The notes: a model not told the origin generated them from the letters alone. A DNA stretch of 64,000 bases from Lagopus muta (GCF_023343835.1 NC_064447.1:12181501-12245500); one strand, 5' to 3'; shown: positions 51,501-64,000, numbered from the stretch's first letter. Translations and numbers: made by a program.

Positions 51501-54500
51501 TGCATCTGATATGGTTATAGTGGAAGACAGACCTTAGGCCCGATGCCTGTGGTGTAAGGCTGACCTGGAGAGACTCGTAGTTTTAATGAAGCATGAGTTT
51601 AGGGAGCACCTGTAGTTGTCCTTCACTTTACAAGGATGGATTTAGTTAGCTTCAGTGGCATCACACTGAGCTGCTGTAGCTGTTGTGTGCTTGCTGTCCA
51701 GACCTGGAGAGAAGTGCAGATTTGACAGCAATTCAGGCCAGTGTTTAAGGACTGTTTTCACTTAGTGCAGCCTGCCAGCTGCAGACAGCAGGCACTGATC
51801 TGCTGACCTGTCGCCTAGAGCCAAAGAAGTGAACCTGTTAATGCTGACCTGGTTTTCTTTCTGAAACATCTGTAGGCTGGCTGGCTGACAGATCCTGGGG
51901 ACTGGCTTCCTGCAGTGCCTGAGACCAATTAGGGAGAGGAGATAGTGTGAATGTGTCTGCCTTTCCTCTCTAAGAAAGGGTCTAATTAAGTGGCAAGTAA
52001 TTTGTAATTACACAGGTGCTATGCAGTACGGGTAGTCCTCCTGTGCTCATTCTGCTTTTGGAGTTAGGGGAGGAGAGAAAAGGGAATCAAATTTCTTGAT
52101 TCTGCATTTAGTGGTGGAGTAGTGCTCTTTCCTGTGAGTAGGAAAGAAGAGAGAATATTGGAGTTCTCCTTTTTGAACTGTGATTAACTATGCTTAGCAC
52201 TCTCTTCTATCCAAGGCATTGAATATCTTTGCAGTAGTGAATGAAGCTCATAATCTTCTCCTTTCTCAGGAGGTAGTAATTTACCTGTCTCTGAATGTCC
52301 ATTATGAATAAGTCATTGCTGGCTTAAAAAAAAAACAACTGTTGACAGGTATACAAAGCAGTGCATGCTGAAATAATTTGAATTGCTTTGAATTTGAATA
52401 TGTGTTTTGGATACTTAATTAACTGGAACCAGTTAAGGCAAGACTGGGGGGTGATTATTGCTGATTCTGGTGAATGGGAGCATGATTGTGTCCTGGCCAA
52501 GCTAATACTTATATTGGAGTAGCCTGGTGTTGCCATCTGGTCTTGCATCACCAGGCAGGGATGAATGAGTGCCTTATATTGGCTGTCATTGGACCACTGA
52601 CCCTGAACTTAAAACACTGATTTCTGGTGTGTGTTTTTTTTTTTTTTTTGGCATTTTGGTTAAGGTTGCATAGTGGTGGATCCACACTTCAGAATTATGT
52701 TTCTAATTGAAAATGAGAATTAGTGTGGTATGTGGGAATTGAGATTTTGTGCACATAAGCTTTAGGTAAAAAATTGTTCACAGATCCCAAGTTACATGCT
52801 GAAAGCTGCATGACTGCTGCTGACAAGATTCCCAATGTAAAACAAGCTGTTTTGTCACAGTGGGAATCCCTTGGGCACAAGAAAGGGAGATAAACACCAC
52901 ACAGAGGGCAACAAAAGAAACACACACAAAAAAAGTGCTTGCTTTAGAAAATATACAGTTGCAAGTTCTTATGTTATCTTATGGGAGGGGTATCAACTGT
53001 TCTCCTCTATGGAGAGGAGATTTATTGTATTTTAGTTATCTTTCAGAAGTTTAATTTTATATCTTGTGCCTTCCACCGAAGATGGAGAACTCGCTCTGGA
53101 ATGCGGGCTGTTGCATGCAGGTTGCTGATATCCCACAAAGTACCTTAAAGTAAGGATTTGTGCAGGATTCTGCACAGGGATGAATGTGTGAATTTCTCTT
53201 GTGCAGTCCTGCCAGGACGGCTCACACTCAGCTTGCAGCAGTTCCTCTGTTTCTGTCTTGAGGGGATTCTGATGTGACTACCTGTGTGAAAACAACATGC
53301 TCACCTGGTGTTCTCTGATTCTTGAAGCACTGCAACTGAAAGAGGTGGTTCTGTGTAGGAAAAGGTAATCAAGAAAAGAGAATGGATCAGCTTTCATCCA
53401 GATTGGGTACCTGATCACATTTATTGTGTGGCTGTGTAAGTACTTGTGTAGTTCCAGCGCAGGGCAGAGGAAGTGCCATGAGCAGCTGGGGTTGGAAGGG
53501 AGGATGAGGATAATCATTGTGTTTATTTGTAACTGAGTGTTACGTGCTTTGCATTTGTAGGACTTGCTATGTGTAAAAGATGAAGGCTTTGCTTTAGAAA
53601 CACTTCACATTTTTGTGAGGGAGAAGTGCCTGAGCAGTTCTGACGGGGACCTTCGTGTTTGGCAAACAAGGTAGAAGTCTCAAGAGAAAACAAATTGTGG
53701 CTGTCTCGCAGTAATGGTTTGTTTACTGAAGCCACCATTCTTTACACAAGGAAATAATGGAGGAGGCTGTTATTTGTTGAATGTGACATGCAGCGTATGT
53801 TGGAGTATTGTTATAAGAACTTCTGTTGTTATCCTGTACTGCTAGAATGCACATGTTATTCTTTCTGCAGTGCCTTATGTTTTAGATTTCCTTGATAGAA
53901 TGCTTTTTGTCTGTGGTAGTGAGAAAATATTCATTTGTCAACTCAAAACCTGAAACTCTAGTTTTCACAGGTAGCTGAGTGTTGTAGGTCTGTTCCTGCC
54001 ACTTCACTGAAGTGCTGGGCAGTTACCTATTGCATCACTTCCCTGTCCAATGTGAATTTTCTCTAAAAACATTGTACTTCTCTCTGGTGTTCAGAAGTGC
54101 TGTTGTTGCTTGTTGCCATTTGAATATCTCAGTGTAATAAGTCTTGAGTGTAAAAGAAACTGTGTAAGAAAGTGATGGGCCAGCACCCACGCCTGGCACA
54201 CTGAGGTTGTAATCAGAAATTGGGTTAAGAAGTAAGCGAGCTTCCTTCAAAAATACATCTGTCCTTTCTTTACGTTGCAAAGGTCTGTGAAGGGTGAGGG
54301 CAACTGTCTTTTTTGGGATCGCAGCTCCAGCATTCTGGAGATAAAGAAGGCCGTTGAACAACAGCTCAGCCCACCCTCAGTCTTGTTGAGGAATGATTTG
54401 AGGAACTGTGGCAGATCACTGACAAACTCTCTGGAGAACAATGAAATTGAAGAAAAGAGGGATGATTCCTACCATATGGGTTAAGAACTCTTATTTTGGA

Positions 54501-55750
54501 AGTGCAGGTGACAGCGGACTCCTTCTGGGGAGGAGGAAGATCACTTATGTTCTATTGACTCTTTTGATCAGAATGTACAGTATTGTCCCAGCTTGCATAG
54601 GGCTGCATTTCCTGATCCAATAAACATACAGCTGTTTTTTTCCCCTAGGAACAGGATTGGTTTTAGAAATGTGCTGGTGTTATCTTCTGCAAGTGTGCTG
54701 TTCCCCACTGGGGACTTGACAATCTTGGGTGAACTTGAACAATTCATGCTGCTGACATATTTCCTGCAAGTAGTATTTGAGATGCTGTTGGGAAACAGTT
54801 GGGTGAGAGTAGCTCTACCAGCACGTAGTGACCCGTGTTATGTGTAAATGGGCTTGAACTCAGGTGCTCACTCTACTGTGAATGAGAAGCTTTCAAAAGC
54901 ACGGACATTTTTAAGTTGCTTTCCTTACATTAAGCAATCCTGTTTGCCTTAAAAGTGGAATTGTTATTTAAACAGCAAAGCTGAAGGGGATGCTGCCTTA
55001 TGTCAGGTATTTGTGCTTGGTTTTTATTCAGCCTCTCATTTTGTCATTCCCACACCCATTATAATCTCTAGCTCATTTTTAATTTTACCTTTTCAACTCT
55101 GTTTTAGGATTAAAATACTGAATGATGCTAAATTTTCTAGGTAGATGTGCGGTGCATTCTCTCTGATGTAGATGTGCAATATCCTCCACTTTATCTTCCA
55201 AATTTGTCTTTGTAAGAAAACTTCTTAAGATGTGTAAAACTGGTTACTAAAGATGCTTACTGAGAATAGTTTTCTTTTACCATAGCAAATACTTTAAAAC
55301 CATCCTTAAAATACACAAAAACAAAATGCTTCAGTAAGTGTTCATATATTATTATAATGTTACTCCCTTGTATTAGTGAGCATGGCCTTAATATAAGGGC
55401 AGTGCCTTTGTGGCTGGATCAAGGAGTAGCAATATGGATTGTTCCAGGCTAATATATCAGCTTTATTTGTCTAGGAAATTGATTATCTTGTCAAGCAAAG
55501 TACTGTAGATCTCACATAATTGAACTTCACTGAAACATTTGATCAAGAGAGCTATTTGGGAAAGTACAAACCAATCAGGGGAGGTTGAAAATGACTAGAA
55601 GAACTACAGGACGTATAAAGAATTGTTTAAGCAATAGTAGATGAAACGTTGTTGAAAGAAAAATACATGGATGAGCAGAATTCCTTAAAGACTAGCCTTT
55701 GGATCCTCTTTAATATTTCTGCACGTGATTTTGTTGCAGAAAAATTCATG

Positions 55751-56100
55751 TGTGGTTGTAGTGGAAATACTGAGTCATGGCTTGAATCACTGATGGAGCA
55801 CCTGGTGGGAAGGCAGGGCCAGCCCAGGGGGCTCAGGTGTGTGCAATGGAATGCAGCTGTGTGACCAGAAGGGTGGAGCCAGGACCCAGCCCTCATGTGA
55901 AGGTTTGCAGTGGAGGTGAGGGCATCTCACTGGAGATCCCTGCCTACCTGAGGCCTTTTGAAGGTGAGCAGCTTCTTCCTTTTATTTTTGTGCCTGTGGC
56001 TGTTGCATCTGAGCAAACCCTCACTTGCTGCAGCCTGGAACCTTGCTGTTCTCATTGCTGTGCTTTCCATTGTGTTGCAGTGCTAAAATGCTAAACTCAG
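55751..56100. mobile_element. Interspersed repeat, unclassified LTR-like family, copy 3
   Basis: This copy matches 47208-47583 in order and orientation over most of its length (AGTCATGGCTTGAA, GAGCACCTGGTGGGAAGGCA, GTGACCAGAAGG, GGAGATCCCTGCCTACCTGA, CTTGCTGCAGCC). No coding region is attached. A solo LTR is possible but not shown. Confidence 0.55.
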
Positions 56101-59100
56101 AGGATTCGTAAAAATGCAAAAGCTGGACAGGCAGAACTGACTGACAGGAGTGGAAGTAAGGTAGAAGAGCAGTCAGTGGAGCAGTCGCTCCACTGGTGAG
56201 GAGAATAAAAACATCTATGCTGAAGGCTAACACTGGATTTAAATCAAATCTCTGTAGCCCCACCAGAAGTACAGCTGGAAGGAGGCTCTAATTTGTGGGA
56301 AGGCAGCTGCCAGTGGGGTCAGAAGTACACAAATAGCTGCTGAGCTGCAGCTCCACAAGGTTATGAAAGATGGCTTAGATAGTAGAAAGAGAACTTAATC
56401 TAGAAGGTTCTTAATCCCATTCCTGTATGGATGCGGATTTTCCTAACTGTTGGCAAGGGGATGATCTTAAGAGTATAAGTGGAAACTTGTTTTTGGTTTG
56501 GAGCTGCAGGGATTGTTCAATATCAGGGTTTTGAGAACTGGAAACAGATAAAGGTGTTTTTAGTGTGTGTAGAACGTGTTATATACAATGTGGGGGCAGG
56601 AAGATCAACAACTCAGATGTGGGCAGAAGCCTGGATGGTGAGGGCAGCTGACCTTTGCTCTTGTGAAACAGAATGCTAGAAAGAATGTGCTGAACTATTA
56701 AAAAGGCTTTACCTACTGCTGTAGATAAGATATGATCCACATCATCAGACACTTTTCTGAGCCTATTTGGTGCAGGTTATCTTGATAGTGTTTTGAAAGA
56801 GCTTCAATTCTGGGTGGAACTTACCCACACCAATGCCTGGAGCGGGGATTTTGCTGGTAGCTTGGATGACGCTGCCTGAATCATTTGTCTTTGGTTTGAC
56901 ATCAGAACAGAGTTCTGTACTGGATCAGCTTGGTAATTTCTCATTTTCTGTTTTAATTGTACTTCGCAGGGTAGCTGGCATAGCGGCATCAAGATGGGGT
57001 GGGAGGAAAACAGAGGTGTATGAATATTAAACTCTTTCAGCATCGTTAAATTGCTGTTAGCTCTGACAAGCTAGCTTAAATGCCTTGTAATGTTACCATG
57101 TAAGCCATGTCCTCAAGCTCAAGTCTTTCCTCCTTTGGGACCTTTTTGCTGCTGAATATTTGTGATCAAAGCAAGTCTTCACCTGGGCTATGTTTTCTTT
57201 CCTCACAAGCTATGCTGTTGAAGAGAGCATGCTTGTAAGTATACATTTGTGGCTGCATTGTTTGGAGAGGGAAGAAAAAAATCAGCGTGACTCCTAGTAG
57301 CAAAAACACTGCATGTTTTGAAACATTTCTTAGAGTGTAACTTGAAATGTTGCTGAGTTAGAAGATAAGTGCCTCCAGGTTCTCCCATCCTGGCTGTGAT
57401 TACTTTAAAGCAACTTCCACAGGGGCATTGCTGCATTGGATCAGATTATTTCCTAATGCACGTCTGGTCCACTGTGTGCGGCAACGGAATCCTGCTCTAA
57501 ATAGGAGGGCACAGGCTAACGAGTGAGGCATGCAGCAGAAGAGTGAGGTTAGCTATCTTCCAGCAGCCTGGGTTGTACTTCAGTAGTGGGGATTTTCCTT
57601 GGTGTCCTCACCTGTTGTTTGTTGTTAAAGTAAAAAAAAAACCCACCAAACTCTTGCAGATGGGAGCTACTGTGTGTGCTGTGCATGTGATACATAGAGA
57701 AATGCTTTGCTTTGAGACTGTTTCACTTCCTTTTTCTTTAAACCTTGAATTATTATGTAACAAAGTTGTGAAGTATCGCAGGGAAGTAAGGCTGTAGAGG
57801 TGAAAAGGAGCTTTAGTTTGCTCCTTGTTGCTGATGTGGGATGCAGGCGGTGCATTGATGAAGCTTATTTTTGCAAGTTTTTATCTCTCTTTATTGCCTC
57901 AGGGCTGCTGGTGCTCTGAAAGGTGCTCTGCATGTGTTTTGCTCCTCACCAAGCAGAGAAGCATTTCTCCTGATGAAATCATGTCTGCTACAGGGTGGCG
58001 TTAATGGGAGAGGATGATATGTTTTGGAGTAGTGTCAGCAGCCTCTGTGCAGTGCAGCAGCATTTGACTTTTGCTGCCTTTTGCTATTGGTGGAGTTCAG
58101 ATCTGTCAGTCTGACCTTTCCAAGTGGGTGCAGTTGCAGCTTTTCTAGGAATGCATTTACTTGATCTTGAGCATCTCTTTGCATTTCTGATGCTGCTTTG
58201 ACCATCCTGATGTGCTCCCTTTCTGTATGCTTTTCTCAGCAATCTTGTCAGTGAAATAAACAATTGCTGTGCCTCTTTGTTGGGGAGAAATGTGCGACTA
58301 CACAGGAACCGTTTCCTAGCACGTTCCTGCTGGAATTGCTTTTGATTTCTTGTTACTTGCTTAAGGTGTCTTCCAGGGGTGTTCTGATAGGAGTAGCATA
58401 TTGGTTTCTGTGAAAGGAAGATATATTTATTGGATAGGAGAACATGGGAAAATCCAAAATCTCCTAAGTTACGCCCTGCTGACCAAGTTGACTTTATTCC
58501 ACTTCAGTGAAAAAATCCTTCTCATTTTGTGATGCTCAAGATATTCAGTGAAGGCTTGATATCCTGCTCACTTTTCTAAGAATGGCAGGAATTGTTATCT
58601 GCCTTTGAGAATGTGTGCAATATAACTCAAGAAATCAGCTTTTCATCAGTTACATTGGGCAGGCATTGGTGTTACTTACAGCTCTGTTACTAGCTGAGTT
58701 CAGAAGATGATGCTTTAACCTAGTTATGATTTCTTTAAACTTGATTTTACCATTAGGTTTGCAAATAACATTTCTGTCTATATGCTTTTGGTATTCCCAG
58801 AGTTAAAAGCTCTGTGGCTTCAGGTGGTTTTCTGCAAATTCATCAGCCAAGGATGATGGCATCAAGCCTGCTTTGTGACAAGCCTTTCATTTAGGTCTGA
58901 TGGCTTCCAGTGCAACTTTGCCAAAGACATCATCTGCCTTCTGGAGAGCTGGCCCACTTGTCAAGGTGACGGAGCACCTATCAGCTCGCCTGCCTGCCAG
59001 GAGCTGGCAGGGAGAGATGCAGTGGGTACTTCCAAATAACTGATATATTTGGAAGGCTGGTAGAGAGGAATAGTGAAGAAGTACTCTGAAATATATATTT

Positions 59101-59336
59101 TTTTCCAGTTGGGTAGACATAGGTCTTGGGAAATGTGTGTGCTCCTGTCTGTAAGGATTGTCATAGCTGCTAAAGATAAACGTGCATTTTCTCAAACTCA
59201 GTCTTTTCACTGTAGTTAGGTGCTTCAAATAGTTTATTTTTATTCTTGTAAAATATGTTTCCTATATTCTGTGCTGTTTAACCACAGGGTGTCTATGTGA
59301 GTGTAAATTGGAGGCTGCTGATTAAACCTGTAACTT

Positions 59337-59836
59337 TCACAGAATGTCATGGAGTGGCCTAGGTTGGAAGGGACCTTGTAGATGATCTTGTTCAATCCCT
59401 TACTGTGAGCAGGGTTGCCAGCCTCCAGATCAGGCTGCCCAGTTCCCCACTCAACCTCTCCAGGGATGGGGCACCCACAGCCTCTCTGGGCAATTTGTTT
59501 CAGCACCTCACCACCCTCTGAAGAAAAAAAGTCTTCCTAACATCTAACCTAAATTTACCTTCTTCCAGTGTAAAGCTGCTCCCGCTTGTCCTGTTACTAT
59601 CAGGTGATGTGAAAAGTTGGTCCCCCTGCTGCTTGTAAGCTCCTTTCAAGCACTGGGATGGCTGCAGTGAGGTCTTTGCATGGCTCTGTATCTCTCCTGC
59701 ACTGAGGAGGCCTGGATGTAGTAGTCCAAATGGGGCCTCACAAGGGCAGAATAGGGGGAGGCTATCAGCTCCCTCTCGCTGCTGGCCACCCCTCTTCTGA
59801 TGCAGCCTGGAGCCAGCTGTTTCTGGTTTGTTTTCA
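59337..59836 (-). mobile_element. CR1 LINE 3'-end fragment, about 500 bp
   Basis: Read on the plus strand, this begins with the reversed CR1 tail (TCACAGAATGTCATGGAGTGG, then AGGTTGGAAGGGACCTTGTA) and continues through CTCCAGGGATGGGGCACCCA, TCACCACCCTCTGAAG, CTTCCTAACATCTAACCTAA and CCAAATGGGGCCTCACAAGG, which is well into the end of the CR1 reverse-transcriptase frame. It is the longest CR1 copy in the window and is truncated at its 5' end. Confidence 0.93.
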
Positions 59837-60954
59837 TGATATTTGTTGGTTAAGCATCTGTTAGAAGTGACTTTCCTGGACAGTCTGCTGTGCGATGTTA
59901 GTGGTTAAAAGTCAGACAAATCTGACAACATCAGTGCTCAAAGATTTGCACCTCTGTGCCTGAGATTGGTGAGCTCTTTGACATCATCCACCCGTTTTCT
60001 GAGGAGCTGGTTAAGCTGATGTTTAACAGTATACATGAAAGTCCTGCATGGAGTTGAAGGACCTGACTGTGCAAACAAAGGGGGGCAGAGCTGAGGTCAC
60101 TTGTGGTCTTAATCTTCTTCAGCCTGACTTTGGGGCGTTTACCTACACACAGTTAATATTTTTCTCAAGTTATTTTGTCCATATTTGCGTAACCCCGTGC
60201 ATTTGTGCTCCTTCACAAGGAAGAGTAAGACAAATTCCCTATGCTAGAGTGCTCTTCCAAAGAAGATTATGAGAGGAGAAAGGGCAAGGTGAGGGGGCTA
60301 GGAAGTGCTCATCAGTGCCGAGAGCGAGGTAAAGATGAATAGGTGTGAGTACTGAGGTCAAGGAGGTGCTTTGTGCTTTGGAAGTCGGCAGTGTAGCTGG
60401 GGAAGAAGCAGCAGAAGGGGACATGAAGATGTGCAGGGGCTATAAAATGTTTATTTGGTCCTTTGGAACTGATATATGAGAGGGGCAGTTACTGAAGGTT
60501 TTAAAACTTATTCAGCTGGGGAGGGTGAGATGCTTCTAGTGTGAAGCTGGAAATCTGAACCACTCTATGGGATGTGAAATTACATGCGATGAGATCCTTG
60601 CTGACCAAGCTGACTGAAGGATTTCATAGTTCAAGGAGCTGTCTCTTTTCTTGATGACTGGAAATCACGAGCTCTGTGTATGTGGTCTCCTGCATTTTCC
60701 ATCCTTGCTGTGCTGAGGAGAGGCTGAAGAGATGTAGTTGAAACGAGAAGGAAATAACTACCATCGTCTCCACAAACTGCTGTGCTGTTGGAAGCAGCTG
60801 AAGGGCCCAGCTTGTCCTGCTGCTGTGGAGGAGCTGCAGTTCCCTTCTGCCTGAACAGTGAGCACTGTATCTATTTGTACAGCAATGAACTGCTTTTGTT
60901 TCCTTCAGGAATGTGCTCCGCTGTCTGGAGTGTTTCCATTTACAGACAACCCTT

Positions 60955-61200
60955 GCCAAATTAATTTTATTTAATTATCTCCCAGAGCTAAGCTTGAATA
61001 CATTTTGTGTTAAATTCACCGTTTCTCCCTCTTCTGAACGGAATGGACTTAATATCCTTGTTAAAATCTGATTAAAACTAAAATTGAGTTTTTTGAAGTC
61101 TGATTAGCCCATGAAATGGAATTTTTAAACCTAATTATGAATGGATTTGCATACATTTTTAGCACCATTGAAAAGAAAGTTGAAATATATTTATTAATGG
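60955..61200. other. AT-rich block dense in homeodomain and POU motifs (possible conserved non-coding element)
   Basis: This block in the long MAD1L1 intron is rich in TAAT/ATTA cores (TTTAATTATC, CTGATTAAAAC, CTAATTATGAATGG, TTATTAATGG) and carries a perfect octamer ATTTGCAT at 61145-61152. It stands out from its surroundings in composition and lacks any repeat signature I know. A role as enhancer is inference only. Confidence 0.3.
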
Positions 61201-62561
61201 AATCCTCTTCTACTGTCTCTTCGGGCTGTGATGGCTGCAGGAGGGTGGGAGAGGAGGAGGGAAGGTGGGAGCAAAACCCCTTCCTCTTGTGAAATGTGCC
61301 CTCTTCCCCTCAAATTCATTCTGGAGGTGGTTTGACTCTGTCTCATTTCTATTCCCTTCTGCTATGCAGCCCAATTTAGGTAACTGGCCTTTCAGTTGAA
61401 CTGATTTTGTGTATTTAAAGCCCTTGTGCTTTCTGAGAAGAGTGTGGGTGGGACAGCAGCATTTATTTCAACTGTTATGCTCTTCCCCTTCTTTCCTGAA
61501 GTACCTGATGCAAAATCAATAGGCAGCTCACTTCTCTCCTTTCTGAGAAATTGTTTGAGCATTTTAAGCCTGACTTTAAAAGCATTGTCTGACTCTGTAT
61601 GTGTGCATGGGATTGTTTATGTACTTCCCTGGGTTTGAAGCAAAGGTTTCCTCTTAGGATATATGCCTCTCTCACTGCAGTAATTGTGCCCATTCCCTCA
61701 GGGCTGTGTGTGGTTCTCTATGGGAGAAGGAATGCCAGCAGAGAATGTATGAGCCTGTCAGAGCTCAGCTGTTGGAAGGAGGTGTAATGAGAAGCAAAAT
61801 GCCCATGCATAGTGGGGCTGGTTTTGTGGAAGGCTCACACTGCTGTCAATGTCACTTGTACTGGTGGAGAAGATCATCAGCTTACAGGAAAGGTGGAAAT
61901 TGGAGGGAGGGGAATAGCTTTTTTTAATTCAGTCACTTCTCTTCTTTCCTGGGGTCATGAAGAACTCTTTGCCCTGCATCAGTTACAAACTCTTAGTATC
62001 TTATCTCTGTCATTCTGCCGTGTGCCATCTGCAGGCTTTTTTTTCCTGGCAAAAGTAATGGTAAATCTGGTAGAAAATGGTATTGTGGTAGCTCTAGAAA
62101 CCCCGGACTCCTTGCATAACTCTGGAAATGCTTTGCCATGAGGCTGACTGCTCTGTAGTTACTTTTGAGCAGAGGAAACTTATTTCCATACGCCTTTGTT
62201 TTCATTTTAATCCTGTTTTTGCAGAGATTGAGTTTGAAACATAGTGGAGGTTTTGAGTTTTGTAAGAAAAAGCCTGATTCTGGCACTGCTTCTTTGAGAT
62301 GCTTCTGAAATGGGGAGATCTGGACAGCTGTGGCTCATCAGAGGAAGGAGGATTGAGCTGTGGATGGAGGATGCTTTCAGCTGGCACAGGCTCAAAATGT
62401 AAGCCAAAGTTGTGAAAGGACATTAAAAATTTTCTCAGGGAAGTAACAGGAAAGCTTCAGAGTTCAGCCAAGCTTAGGGAGAAAGAAGCTAACTGTGGCA
62501 TTACGTTGTTTTGTGGCTTAATGGCTGCTGCTTTTGTTTGCATTTGTTCTCTAAGTATCAA

Positions 62562-62685
62562 ATCATAGAATGGCTTGGAATGGGATGGAAGGACCTTAAA
62601 GATCATTGAGCTCCAACCCTGTAACATGGCCTGATTGCACACACCTCTAGGGACGGGGCCTCCACAACTTCTCTGGGCAACCTGT
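62562..62685 (-). mobile_element. CR1 LINE 3'-end fragment, short
   Basis: The plus strand reads ATCATAGAATGGCTTGGAAT, AAGGACCTTAAAGATCATTG, CTCCAACCC, then GGGGCCTCCACAACTTCTCT and GGGCAACCTG. That is the reversed CR1 3' end, about 125 bp, with the terminal octamer-like start intact. Confidence 0.9.
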
Positions 62686-64000
62686 AGATCTCTGTGACTT
62701 GTTGTATAACCACATCTCCTACTTACACTCGTAAGTGCTTTCTGTCTTCACAAACAAGCTCAAGAAGAATGAGAGAAGTTAAGACTATCTGATAGATGTT
62801 TTCTGCAGGCATGGAGCTGTTAGATTTGCAGTCATGTCAGTGAGGGGCAGAGCCTGGGAGCTGCAGATCCTGAAGGAGAGAGATCTTCAGTGATGTAGAC
62901 ACTGAGAAGACCTCCAGACCAGAGGTTTTTAATTCTTTATTGCTGTCTGGTTGTTTCTGCAAAGCCAATTTACCAACAAAAAAGCAACTGGCTGTAGTGG
63001 TCTTGTATGTTCTACTGCACAGTGTGATGAAATGAGATCTTGAAGATGAATGTAGATGCAAGGGAGGATGTAGAAGTGGTGAGAAGCAGGAATGTTAGAT
63101 TGTTTCTCTTTATGGAGAGAACAGGTAGTTCTCTTCTGTGACTGCATTTGTTATTTTAGAAACTGTTGTTTAATTTCATTAGTGCCTCCTCTAGAAGCTG
63201 CAGGCACTACAAGTGATTAAAACTTTACTGCTGTCATAAACCGAGATGATATCAAGCTGCCTGTGACACCAGCCCAGCTCTTATCTTAGTCCCAGTCATG
63301 GGAGCCTGTGGCAAAGGCACAGGGAGACTGTAATAGCTTTTGGCTGCCCTGTGCTTGGTGCAGGCAGCTGAGCTGAAGTGCTGGTTTGCTGACAAAGAGA
63401 GCAGTAATTGCTGAAATGTCTCTGTTCACATCTTTAATGTGATTACACTGCAGCAGTTCCAACTTCCTGTGTATCTTTGCTTCAGTTTCCTTGTGACATG
63501 AGTTGTTCGTTATTTATGGATGGTGGTGATTGGGTTTGGGCTTCCACAAGCAGGTTTATTTGTATCCACTTAGCACTGACCGCTGTGGCGTGCTTAAAGA
63601 TTTGGTTATTTTCCCAGCCTTTCTTCTCATAATCATCATTCTTGGTGCTAAACCTTTCAGGGTGTGTGATCCAACTCTATTTTTGGGAATGAGGGGCTTG
63701 GGAGGGAAGGTTTTGGGTGTGGGAAACATAGTAAGGGCTCTTTTTTCCCTTTACTGATTTAAAAGCAGTGCTTAGTTCCAAGGCAGAGGGTGTGTTTTAA
63801 TATCACTGTGTCAGAGGACTTAGATGTGAAGTGCTTTGTACGTGCAGCTTGGGGGAGTTGGATGTTGAGGAAACAGAGTTTGAGAAAGAGGTGGGATTGA
63901 TGTGCTCTGCCCTCTAGGGAGAGTAGGGCTGAGGAGACTGATCTGTAAACTGCAGTGGGATTTTGTGCCATCCTTCTCTGGCTCTCACACTGTTACAACA

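Larger units (their letters stand above)
47865..64000 (+). other. Long MAD1L1 intron (at least 16.1 kb)
   Basis: After the exon ending NIR at 47864 I find no further MAD1 coiled-coil exon up to the window end. Human MAD1L1 also has very long introns. This stretch holds two CR1 fragments (59337 and 62562), two copies of an unclassified interspersed repeat (48326 and 55751), and otherwise unique-looking sequence. Some AT-rich blocks in it are candidates for conserved non-coding elements. Confidence 0.8.

Noticed and set aside
63181-63208. AGTGCCT / AGGCACT inverted repeat as a small RNA hairpin
   Set aside because: The stem is only 7 bp with a 14-nt loop and does not extend, which is far short of a microRNA precursor.

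Overview
The window is vertebrate nuclear DNA, almost certainly from a bird and probably a galliform such as chicken. The signs are short-to-moderate introns with canonical GT-AG splice sites, CpG islands at every promoter, CR1-type LINE fragments as the recognisable interspersed repeats, no Alu or other mammalian SINEs, and proteins that read as close orthologues of human ones. The species call is inference; the gene calls rest on exon-by-exon translation compared from memory with human proteins.

Five protein-coding genes are present, in an order that mirrors human 7p22: EIF3B (minus strand, 5' half, running off the left edge), SNX8 (plus, complete), NUDT1 (minus, complete), MRM2 (plus, complete) and MAD1L1 (plus, 5' half, running off the right edge). 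EIF3B and SNX8 are head to head about 3.5 kb apart. SNX8 and NUDT1 are tail to tail. NUDT1 and MRM2 are head to head with only 292 bp between their start codons. MAD1L1 follows MRM2 in the same direction. All splice junctions given keep the reading frame, and I checked the phases by counting.

Region by region: 1-6.6 kb holds six EIF3B coding exons (N-terminal acidic region, RRM, start of the beta-propeller). 6.6-7.3 kb is its CpG promoter. 7.3-9.9 kb is intergenic with a long pure-purine AAGAG microsatellite. 9.9-10.8 kb is the SNX8 CpG promoter and first exon. 10.1-26.1 kb holds the 11 SNX8 coding exons. 26.1-31.2 kb is SNX8 3' UTR and intergenic DNA. 31.2-34.8 kb is NUDT1. 34.8-35.1 kb is the shared NUDT1/MRM2 promoter. 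35.1-37.3 kb is MRM2. 38.0-38.5 kb is the MAD1L1 CpG promoter with an exact TCTCGCGAGA element. 39.7-47.9 kb holds eight MAD1L1 coding exons. 47.9-64 kb is one long MAD1L1 intron with repeats and possible conserved non-coding elements.

The genes do not form a pathway. EIF3B acts in translation initiation, SNX8 in endosome-to-Golgi sorting, NUDT1 in clean-up of oxidised nucleotides, MRM2 in mitochondrial rRNA methylation and MAD1L1 in the spindle checkpoint. The one clear functional pairing is the shared NUDT1/MRM2 promoter. I found no evidence of a new kind of biological system. The most interesting unexplained items are a perfect 33-bp direct repeat 1.2 kb apart in a MAD1L1 intron next to a perfect hairpin, a trio of related interspersed repeats in the MAD1L1 introns, the purine tract, and an AT-rich homeodomain/POU-motif block near 61 kb.
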